Origin: Bacteroidota bacterium | Lineage (GTDB): Bacteria > Bacteroidota > Bacteroidia > Cytophagales > Hymenobacteraceae | Reading direction: 5' to 3' | Length of the DNA stretch: 6,611 bases | Assembly (NCBI GenBank): GCA_023424725.1 | Contig: JAFADQ010000060.1 | Location: 1-6,611 of the forward strand | Shown: positions 1 through 4,626 of the stretch, piece by piece | How positions within the stretch are numbered: the first letter of the stretch is position 1 | How the letters are laid out: each line of letters starts with the position of its first letter | The notes under the pieces: generated by a model | Database searches by the model: none | What the model was told of the DNA's origin: nothing | What the model saw: the letters and a program-made list of their open reading frames with translations, nothing else | Program-made: the position numbers and the translations under genes

Positions 1-3
1 TGG

Positions 4-22
4 AGAGGGGCCGGGGGTGAGG
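4..22. repeat. G-rich intergenic motif, copy 1
   Basis: A G-run sequence reads AGAGGGGCCGGGGGTGAGG immediately after the ChaN stop codon. It matches 2532-2550 at 14 of 19 positions (pattern AGAGGG....GGGGTGARG). It may be a remnant of a dispersed intergenic repeat; no function can be read from it. Confidence 0.35.
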
Positions 23-23
23 T

Positions 24-905
24 TTAATGCGTCTTGGTCATGCTTTCCGGCACTACCAGAATAAAATCGGCTTTGGAGTTATGCTCTGTTGCCAGCTTTT
101 CCGGGCTTTCCTGCTCTGTGGTGCTGATGGTGAGGATTTTTAACGCTGGATTTTCTTTTTTCAGATACCACACAATGCCTTCGTAATTATCTGAATGATA
201 GGCGCCGTTAACATGCAGAAACTTTTTGCCGGACCCGTTTTTGGCGATATTAGCTGCCATGGTAGCGTCTTTAAGGGCCTGGGCTTCAATCATCAGCTTT
301 CCGGCATTTCCGGAGCCGTGGCCTGAGCCAAACATATCGAGCATGGCTTTGTAACCGGGCAGTTCAAAATCGATTTCGTAAGGCAAAACAGGCAGCCAGG
401 CTTTTGGCTCGGTGCCTAACGTAAGCAGCGCGCTTTGGCCTTGCCGCGACACCAGGCTGGCATACCGGCGCGGCACGTTAGTGGCGATAAAGGGTAGATT
501 ATTTTTCTGCGCGAATTTTAACAATGGCTTGTAATCTGTGCGATAATTCGGCCATAGCCGCGCTTCCGATTCGAAAGATTTTTCTGAGATCTGGTTCTGT
601 AAATATTCGTTGATGATCACCTGGTTGTCGGCCTCAAAAAACTCGCCGCCCAGCACCAATTTATCACCGGCAGATTTGTGCAGGTCTTTGGCCAGTTCCA
701 GTTGCAGCCAGTGCGTAATGGGGTTGTTGTGCAGCTCGCCGAATAATATTACATCGGCATTTTGGGCTTCTTTCAGAAGGGTTTTATAATCTGCCTGCTT
801 CCCTCCTTTTTTAAAAAGCCGGTATGCCGGTTTATCGGCAGTAAACGAGCAAAGCAGCAGGCAGCAAAAAACCATGCACCACAACCGAAAACTTTTATTT
901 AACAT
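24..905 (-). CDS. ChaN-family haem-binding uptake protein (Tiki/ChaN superfamily), probably exported
   Basis: This is a 293-residue protein of the ChaN-like family, whose members bind haem at the cell envelope and are linked to iron uptake. The family pattern is visible: GELHNN (residues 56-61), GEFFE (87-91), NVPRRYASLV (143-152), EAQALKDATMA (207-217) and GAYHSDNYEG near 234-243. The paired GExH and GxxH motifs are those expected to bind metal or haem. The N-terminus (MLNKSFRLWC, then a hydrophobic run to about residue 23) looks like a signal peptide. Cys19 follows LLL, which is not a canonical lipobox, so lipidation is uncertain. I chose the ATG at 905; the frame also extends to a TTG at 926, but that adds seven residues in front of the signal peptide. 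The gene lies downstream of the ABC exporter genes on the same strand, separated by a repeat element, so co-transcription is doubtful. No clear promoter was seen. Confidence 0.88.
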   Translation of the reverse strand: MLNKSFRLWCMVFCCLLLCSFTADKPAYRLFKKGGKQADYKTLLKEAQNADVILFGELHNNPITHWLQLELAKDLHKSAGDKLVLGGEFFEADNQVIINEYLQNQISEKSFESEARLWPNYRTDYKPLLKFAQKNNLPFIATNVPRRYASLVSRQGQSALLTLGTEPKAWLPVLPYEIDFELPGYKAMLDMFGSGHGSGNAGKLMIEAQALKDATMAANIAKNGSGKKFLHVNGAYHSDNYEGIVWYLKKENPALKILTISTTEQESPEKLATEHNSKADFILVVPESMTKTH

Positions 906-969
906 AATAAAACTTATTTTGACCAATATTTTACCACTTAAAGAATGGCAGTTTTTGTACCATGTGCCC

Positions 970-1077
970 TGTTCTTAGCTTCCAAGCTAAGAACCTATTA
1001 CTGTAAGCCTCCAGGCTTTCAATTGTGCAAGCTAGGAAGCTTGCAGTGGTTAGTTCTTAGCTTGGAAGCTAAGAACA
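970..1077. repeat. REP/BIME-like element: four palindromes in one inverted pair
   Basis: The gap between the permease and ChaN genes holds four hairpins. A (971-994) has arms GTTCTTAGCTT/AAGCTAAGAAC around CC. B (1005-1018) is AAGCCTCCAGGCTT. C (1026-1045) has arms TGCAAGCT/AGCTTGCA around AGGA. D (1053-1076) is the exact reverse complement of A, with GG at the centre. A plus B and the reverse complement of D plus C form the same two-hairpin unit, with spacers CTATTACT and TAACCACT. The two units meet head to head at CAATTG (1020-1025). Each hairpin centres on a CC or GG. This layout is that of bacterial interspersed mosaic elements, which are usually spread by RAYT (IS200-like) transposases. 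No such gene lies in the window. It could also stop or stabilise transcripts between the flanking genes. Confidence 0.75.
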
Positions 1078-1097
1078 GAGTGCTTCACTAATTAGAA

Positions 1098-2399
1098 TTA
1101 GGTGCGGTAAAACAGCCACTTGCTCAGCTCGGCGTAGCTTGGTTTTTTGCCGTACATTAAAATGCCAACTCTATAAATGCGCGCTGCCAGCCAGGTAGTG
1201 AAAATAAAGCCCAGAATCAGCAAACCCATCGACAAAAATAATTCCCAGGCCGGAACGCCAAACGGCATGCGCACCATCATAATTATAGGCGAGGTAAACG
1301 GCACAATAGATAGCCAGAATGCCAGCGAACCGTTAGGATCTTTCATCACCACGCTTTGCGCGATCACGAAACTTAAAATGAGTGGTATGGTGAGCGGAAG
1401 CATAAATTGCTGCGTGTCGGTTTCGTTGTCTACCGCCGCTCCTACCGCGCCAAAAAGAGCGCCGTACAGCAGGTAACCGCCTAGGAAATAAAACAGAAAA
1501 GTAGCCAGAATACTCACGATCGGGATAGTATCGAGGCTGCTCATGATCTTGTTCATTTCTTCGGCCTGTTTCACGTCTGTAGTGGTTGCCATGGTTTTCT
1601 CTATCTGCGCGTCGGAGAAACGGTCTACCTCAAACTTTTTAGAAACAAACGTGGAAATGGCCAGCGACAGCACCACCCAAATAAGCAATTGCGTAAGCCC
1701 AACCAGCGCGATACCGATAATTTTACCCATCATTAACTGAAAAGGCTTTACCGACGAAATGATCACTTCAACAATCCGGTTGGTTTTCTCTTCTATAACG
1801 CCGCGCATAATTTGCACGCCGTACAAAAAGATAAAGAAATAGATCAGCACCGCTCCTATCAGGCCAATTGCGGTGCTCACCGCCGAGTTAGTATTTGTTT
1901 CGCCTTCTTCGGTTAGGTTTACGGTGGCAATAGATACGGGCGTTTTAATGTTCTCGAGCAGGTCTTTATCTATACCGCTTTGTTTAAACCGCTGCGCCTC
2001 AATTTTGGCGCGAAGCATTTTCTGAAGGTCGGTTTGCATCTCCAGGCTTGGGTTGCTGGGAGCGTAAAGTTTTATGCCCTGCGGATTTTCAAGATCGAAC
2101 CTGGGAATATACAAAAGCGCGTCTTCATCCGATTTCATAAAAGCGCTTTTAGTTTCTTCCAGGCTTCCACTTACCATAATAAACTGGTGTTCGGTGGTGC
2201 TTTCCAGCTTTCCGGCAAAAAATCCGCTCTCGTCCAGCACCTGCACCGTTTTGGTTTCGTTGTCCATGGTGGCCAGCCAAATAGGCACGATCATTAACAG
2301 GCCCAGCAACACCGGCCCTACAATGCTCATCACCAGAAAACTTTTTTTCTTTACCCGCACCAGGTATTCGCGCTGTATAATTAATAATATTTTATCCAT
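1098..2399 (-). CDS. ABC-2 type transporter permease (NatB-like)
   Basis: This 433-residue membrane protein is the permease half of an ABC exporter related to NatB of the NatAB sodium exporter; the substrate here cannot be told. The order is a short cytoplasmic start (IIQREYLVRVKKKSF), TM1 (about 21-43), a large extracytoplasmic domain (about 45-172), then five or six membrane segments (about 174-198, 222-251, 292-323, 333-352, 359-377, 386-407). The stretch from about 200 to 228, with VIEEKTNRIVEVIISSVKP, is the coupling region typical of ABC2_membrane_3 proteins. The tail RIYRVGILMYGKKPSYAEL is also characteristic. The ATG at 2399 is the natural start because the first helix follows at once. 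The partner ATPase ends 177 bp upstream on the same strand. That gap is longer than usual for a pair and contains repeat debris, but they are most likely one operon. Confidence 0.92.
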   Translation of the reverse strand: MDKILLIIQREYLVRVKKKSFLVMSIVGPVLLGLLMIVPIWLATMDNETKTVQVLDESGFFAGKLESTTEHQFIMVSGSLEETKSAFMKSDEDALLYIPRFDLENPQGIKLYAPSNPSLEMQTDLQKMLRAKIEAQRFKQSGIDKDLLENIKTPVSIATVNLTEEGETNTNSAVSTAIGLIGAVLIYFFIFLYGVQIMRGVIEEKTNRIVEVIISSVKPFQLMMGKIIGIALVGLTQLLIWVVLSLAISTFVSKKFEVDRFSDAQIEKTMATTTDVKQAEEMNKIMSSLDTIPIVSILATFLFYFLGGYLLYGALFGAVGAAVDNETDTQQFMLPLTIPLILSFVIAQSVVMKDPNGSLAFWLSIVPFTSPIIMMVRMPFGVPAWELFLSMGLLILGFIFTTWLAARIYRVGILMYGKKPSYAELSKWLFYRT

Positions 2400-2440
2400 T
2401 TATGTTGGTATTGAGTAGTGGGTTTGGGGACTTCGTGTAT

Positions 2441-2468
2441 TGCGTAATGCGTAGTGCGTAATGCGACT
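2441..2468. repeat. Short tandem heptamer repeat TGCGTAR
   Basis: Four consecutive 7-nt units lie in the gap between the ATPase and permease genes: TGCGTAA, TGCGTAG, TGCGTAA and a degenerate TGCGACT. The array is non-coding and starts 42 bp upstream of the permease ATG, so copy-number change by slippage would alter the leader of the permease gene. Confidence 0.6.
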
Positions 2469-2531
2469 AAAAAATATTGTCGATGAAATAAAACCAGCCT
2501 TAGAAGCTCCACTTAAGCCCTGCTCTTTTGC

Positions 2532-2550
2532 AGAGGGATTTGGGGTGAAG
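2532..2550. repeat. G-rich intergenic motif, copy 2
   Basis: AGAGGGATTTGGGGTGAAG lies 27 bp past the ATPase stop codon. It matches the motif at 4-22 at 14 of 19 positions and has the same position just 3' of a minus-strand gene. It looks like part of a dispersed intergenic repeat; function unknown. Confidence 0.35.
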
Positions 2551-2576
2551 ACCTGCAACGGCCAAAAAACCGGCTG

Positions 2577-3500
2577 TTACAGCACAATTTGCTCTTCCTG
2601 CGGACTTACCTGACGGATAAAAATATCGTTCATGCTCGGCACTTGCTCGGTAAAGCTGTGTATTTCTACTTTATCTATCAGGAAGCGCAGCAAATCGTTG
2701 GGTTTCATGCCGGGCAATAGCCTTATGTGGGCACTAAAATGGCCGTCGCTGCTTTTTGTTTGCTTATCTACTACAAAATCGGGGTGGGTTACCAGCAAAT
2801 TGCCGCGGCCAGTAACAATAAATGTGTTGGTAGAAAATTGCTGCTTAATTTCTTTCACGGGCCCCTGCAGAATTACATTGGCGTTGTGAATAAGTGCGAT
2901 ATTGTCGCAGAGCTCCTCTACAGATTCCATGCGGTGCGTAGAGAAAATAATGGTGCTGCCCTTTTCGCGTAGCTCCAGTATTTCGTCTTTTATCAGGTTG
3001 GCGTTTACCGGGTCGAAACCGGAGAAAGGCTCGTCCAGAATAATAAGCTCGGGCTGGTGCATAACCGTGGCTATAAACTGCACTTTTTGCGCCATTCCCT
3101 TCGAGAGGTCTTCTACGTTTTTGCCCAGCCAGTCGCGAATGTTCAGCTTATCTATCCAGGCTTTTATTTTGGCGGTGGCCTCGGCTTTGCTCATGCCTTT
3201 TAGCTGCGCCAGGTACAACAACTGCTCGCCCACTTTCATTTTTTTGTACAACCCGCGTTCTTCGGGCAGGTAGCCAATGCGCTGCGAATGATGCGGCTGC
3301 AACGGCTCGCCTTTAAACAAAATGCGACCGCTATCGGGTCCGGTAATTTGCGTAATAATGCGGATAAGCGAGGTTTTTCCGGCGCCGTTGGGCCCGAGCA
3401 GCCCGAAAATGCTTTTCTCCGGAATCTCGAAACTTACCTCGTGCAGCGCCGTGTGGTTGGCGTAGCGCTTGCCGACGTTCTCTATGCTAAGTAAATTCAC
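2577..3500 (-). CDS. ABC transporter ATP-binding protein (NatA-like, DUF4162 C-terminus)
   Basis: This 307-residue ATPase drives the exporter whose permease is encoded downstream. It has Walker A GPNGAGKTS (36-44), the YLPEERGLY segment (78-86) with Glu where many ABC proteins have the Q-loop Gln, a signature LSKGM (132-136), Walker B LIILDEP (152-158) and the switch His189 in FSTHR. The C-terminal 85 or so residues, ending SMNDIFIRQV, fit the DUF4162 tail of the NatA group. The start is a GTG at 3500. No ATG lies between it and an in-frame TAA at 3529-3531, and the GTG is also kept in the duplicate copy at 4480-4482. A Bacteroidota promoter lies just upstream, giving a leader of only about 15-20 nt. 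The first 30 codons plus promoter are duplicated at 4392-4568. Base composition is GC-rich (36 of 60 bases at 3361-3420). Confidence 0.93.
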   Translation of the reverse strand: MNLLSIENVGKRYANHTALHEVSFEIPEKSIFGLLGPNGAGKTSLIRIITQITGPDSGRILFKGEPLQPHHSQRIGYLPEERGLYKKMKVGEQLLYLAQLKGMSKAEATAKIKAWIDKLNIRDWLGKNVEDLSKGMAQKVQFIATVMHQPELIILDEPFSGFDPVNANLIKDEILELREKGSTIIFSTHRMESVEELCDNIALIHNANVILQGPVKEIKQQFSTNTFIVTGRGNLLVTHPDFVVDKQTKSSDGHFSAHIRLLPGMKPNDLLRFLIDKVEIHSFTEQVPSMNDIFIRQVSPQEEQIVL

Positions 3501-3586
3501 CGCGTGTCTGGTTTTTGGAAACCAAATTTACCATACTATTCGGGCTGGGCAAGAAAATTAAGCTGTGAGGGGCAAAAAAGCAGGAA
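3410..3586. repeat. 177-bp direct repeat, copy 1 (5' end of the intact ABC ATPase gene)
   Basis: Copy 1 covers codons 1-30 of the ATPase gene, its leader, its promoter and about 34 bp beyond the -33 box. By hand alignment it matches 4392-4568 without gaps at a constant offset of 982, with 12 differences: four in the coding part, four in the promoter spacer, four in the last 14 bp. The stretch from the start codon through the -7 box (3498-3530) is identical. Similarity stops sharply at both ends. The two copies bracket the toxin-antitoxin pair. Confidence 0.95.
3523..3552 (-). promoter_or_regulatory. Bacteroidota-type promoter of the ABC ATPase gene
   Basis: On the minus strand, TTG (3552-3550), 19 nt, then TAAATTTG (3530-3523) fits the Bacteroidota primary sigma consensus TTG-N19-TAnnTTTG exactly. 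It sits 22 nt upstream of the GTG at 3500. The same boxes and the same spacer length are kept in the duplicate at 4505-4534 although four of the 19 spacer bases differ, which supports function. Confidence 0.75.
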
Positions 3587-3601
3587 TAAAAACCTGTAGG
3601 G

Positions 3602-3618
3602 ATGCTTTTTTCCGGAAT
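3602..3618 (-). repeat. Possible third, 17-bp fragment of the ABC ATPase 5' coding region
   Basis: ATGCTTTTTTCCGGAAT matches 3409-3425 at 16 of 17 positions; on the minus strand both read Ile-Pro-Glu-Lys-Ser, the point where the duplicated region of the ATPase gene ends. No similarity continues on either side. It may be a remnant of an earlier rearrangement or chance. Confidence 0.3.
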
Positions 3619-3715
3619 GCGCTTTCTGTGAAGTATTGTACCGGACCAAAGAACATCTCTACCTGAAAATGTAAGCTTTCGGCGCAGGATCACGACAAAA
3701 AACCAGGAAATACGT

Positions 3716-3723
3716 TAACTTTA
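3716..3723 (+). promoter_or_regulatory. Weak candidate -7 box for the toxin-antitoxin operon
   Basis: TAACTTTA resembles TAnnTTTG with the last base changed and lies 27 nt before the antitoxin ATG. There is no TTG at the expected distance upstream, so this is only tentative. Type II antitoxins usually autoregulate, but I see no convincing operator palindrome here. Confidence 0.25.
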
Positions 3724-3750
3724 TGAAACCAACTTACACCAAGCAACCCA

Positions 3751-3996
3751 ATGGATATAAAAGCCGAAAAACTAGCTCTTATTCAGTGGCTGGCCAGTAT
3801 AAACGATAGCCAGGTGATCAGCCGGTTTCGCGCATTAAGGCGTGCTACCGAGGCAAGCATTCCTGAAACCCTAAGCCCTGCGGAGAAAGAAGCTATTAAC
3901 CAGGGGCTGCAATCTATAAAAGCAGGCAAAGTTAAATCACACGAGGAAGTTAGCCAGTTAACCAAAAAAAAGTACCCACATCTTTTTAAGCAGTGA
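3751..3996 (+). CDS. Putative antitoxin of a type II toxin-antitoxin pair
   Basis: This 81-residue hydrophilic protein begins MDIKAEKLALIQWLASINDS and ends SHEEVSQLTKKKYPHLFKQ. It matches in style the short antitoxins common in Bacteroidota: an N-terminal helix with the LIQWLA pattern, a charged middle, LSPAEKEAINQGLQSIKAG (residues 41-59), and a C-terminal tail likely to wrap the toxin. Its expected role is to neutralise the toxin encoded next and, as a complex, to repress the operon. The identification rests mainly on size and coupling to a RelE/ParE-type gene: its TGA overlaps the toxin ATG in a TGATG arrangement. The ATG at 3751 is the first in frame. It has no Shine-Dalgarno sequence, normal for the group. 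Confidence 0.75.
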   Translation: MDIKAEKLALIQWLASINDSQVISRFRALRRATEASIPETLSPAEKEAINQGLQSIKAGKVKSHEEVSQLTKKKYPHLFKQ

Positions 3997-4286
3997 TGAA
4001 GAAGATAATCTGGTCAGACGATGCGGTTACCGATTATCATCAAACCATAGATTACCTGCTCTTGAATTGGTCGGAGAATGCAGCCCTCACTTTCATAGAA
4101 GAAGTAGAAGCTATTCTGGATATTGTAAAGACGCAACCCGAGTTATATCCTGTAAGTGCGTATCCGGAAGTTAGGAGGGCGGTTGTCAGAAAGCAGGTAA
4201 CCCTTTATTATACCATAAATAAAAAAGAAGTACTACTGGTGCGCTTCTGGAATACCTACCAAAATCCAGACCGTCTTACGTTTTAG
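3996..4286 (+). CDS. RelE/ParE-family toxin
   Basis: This 96-residue protein has the RelE/ParE fold pattern: strand 1 (KKIIWSDDAV), a helical hairpin (about 11-47, containing DYLLLNWSENAALTFIEEV), a basic middle (PEVRRAVVRKQ, about 57-67) and closing strands (VTLYYTINKK, then EVLLVRFWNTYQNP). The ending with Arg, Phe and QNP is a family hallmark. Members either cut mRNA on the ribosome (RelE) or poison gyrase (ParE); the subfamily cannot be decided here. I chose the ATG at 3996, whose first base is the last base of the antitoxin stop; a GTG at 3993 would add one residue. The overlap implies translational coupling. No T-rich terminator follows, only two hairpins at 4325-4381. G+C is intermediate (26 of 60 bases at 4081-4140). 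Confidence 0.87.
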   Translation: MKKIIWSDDAVTDYHQTIDYLLLNWSENAALTFIEEVEAILDIVKTQPELYPVSAYPEVRRAVVRKQVTLYYTINKKEVLLVRFWNTYQNPDRLTF

Positions 4287-4324
4287 GCAACAACGAAAAT
4301 ACAAGAGTCTTACTTCTAAACCGG

Positions 4325-4381
4325 GCTGGTTTGCAGAACCGGCGATAAAACCACGAAGCTGTTTGTTAGGACACAAACGGC
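4325..4381. other. Pair of similar hairpins after the toxin gene
   Basis: Hairpin 1 (4325-4343) has arms GCTGGTT/AACCGGC and loop TGCAG. Hairpin 2 (4358-4381) has arms GCTGTTTGT/ACAAACGGC and loop TAGGAC. Both begin GCTG, end CGGC and carry one T-G wobble at the same place. They lie just before repeat copy 2 begins at 4392. Neither has a T-tract on the plus strand, so they could be 3'-end stabilisers or repeat remnants. Confidence 0.35.
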
Positions 4382-4482
4382 AGCGAAGTATTGCTTTTCT
4401 CCGGAATCTCGAAACTCACATCCTGCAGCGCCGTGTGATTGGCGTAGCGCTTGCCGACGTTCTCTATGCTAAGTAAATTCAC
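4366..4482 (-). pseudogene. Truncated 5' stub of the ABC ATPase gene (38-codon open frame)
   Basis: From the GTG at 4482 the minus strand reads the same first 30 residues as the intact ATPase, with two conservative changes (H20Q, E21D), up to IPEKS. Then it switches to unrelated sequence, NTSLPFVS, and stops at TAA (4366-4368). It therefore lacks Walker A and everything after it and cannot be an ATPase. The promoter upstream is intact. All four nucleotide differences from the intact gene are at third codon positions, so the stub looks like a recently cut allele more than a long-decayed copy. Confidence 0.8.
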
Positions 4483-4568
4483 CGCGTGTCTGGTTTTTGG
4501 AAACCAAATTTACCAGAATATGCGGGTTGGGCAAGAAAATTAAGCTGTGAGGGGTGAAAAAGTGGGAA
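4392..4568. repeat. 177-bp direct repeat, copy 2 (orphan 5' end of the ABC ATPase gene)
   Basis: Copy 2 is the partner of 3410-3586, at about 93% identity with no gaps. It fills most of the 340-bp gap between the toxin gene and the ATPase-TOPRIM gene. Left of 4392 the sequence no longer follows the ATPase gene; right of 4568 it changes to AT-rich DNA carrying the next gene's promoter. Recombination between the copies would remove 982 bp, including both toxin-antitoxin genes, and leave one complete ATPase gene. Confidence 0.95.
4505..4534 (-). promoter_or_regulatory. Orphan copy of the ABC ATPase promoter, pointing at the toxin gene
   Basis: TTG (4534-4532), 19 nt and TAAATTTG (4512-4505) on the minus strand match the promoter of the intact gene. 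The boxes are unchanged while four of the 19 spacer bases differ. Transcripts would run leftwards through the 38-codon stub and then antisense to the toxin and antitoxin genes, unless stopped. Confidence 0.6.
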
Positions 4569-4572
4569 GATC

Positions 4573-4603
4573 TTGGCTTACTATACTATATTAACTAATT
4601 TTA
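4573..4603 (+). promoter_or_regulatory. Candidate promoter of the ATPase-TOPRIM gene
   Basis: TTG (4573-4575), 20 nt and TAATTTTA (4596-4603) fit the Bacteroidota pattern with one mismatch in the -7 box. It begins 5 bp beyond repeat copy 2 and ends 23 nt before the ATG at 4627. It is divergent from the orphan promoter at 4505-4534, with 38 bp between the two TTG boxes. Confidence 0.5.
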
Positions 4604-4626
4604 TAACACCTAACATTATTTATATT

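Noticed and set aside
906..926. TTG start seven codons upstream for the ChaN-family protein
   Set aside because: The ATG at 905 begins a normal signal peptide directly; the extension is hydrophobic and would only displace it.
970..1077. CRISPR array in the palindromic region
   Set aside because: The repeats are inverted and not direct, the spacing is irregular and there are no cas genes; it fits a REP/BIME-like element.
2557..2578. Hairpin AACGGCC/GGCTGTT around AAAAAACC at the ABC ATPase stop codon
   Set aside because: It overlaps the stop codon, contains a mismatch, and its T-run on the coding strand lies in the loop and not after the stem, so it is not an intrinsic terminator.
1177..3494. 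Several plus-strand open frames of 65-123 codons opposite the permease and ABC ATPase genes
   Set aside because: They lie fully antisense to two well-supported conserved genes, share no recognisable family, and are expected as reverse-strand shadows of GC-rich coding DNA.
3487..3693. Open frame of 68 codons on the minus strand between the ABC ATPase gene and the antitoxin
   Set aside because: It overlaps the GTG start and promoter of the ATPase gene, has no recognisable domain, and its only familiar stretch (IPEKSI) comes from the short repeat fragment at 3602-3618. It reads as chance.
3723..3809. 28-codon frame overlapping the antitoxin start
   Set aside because: It runs out of frame across the antitoxin start and stops inside that gene; there is no evidence that it is translated.
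4573..4626. TTG start 18 codons upstream for the ATPase-TOPRIM protein
   Set aside because: The extension has no family resemblance, and the TTG with TAATTTTA 20 nt further on reads better as promoter boxes for the ATG at 4627.
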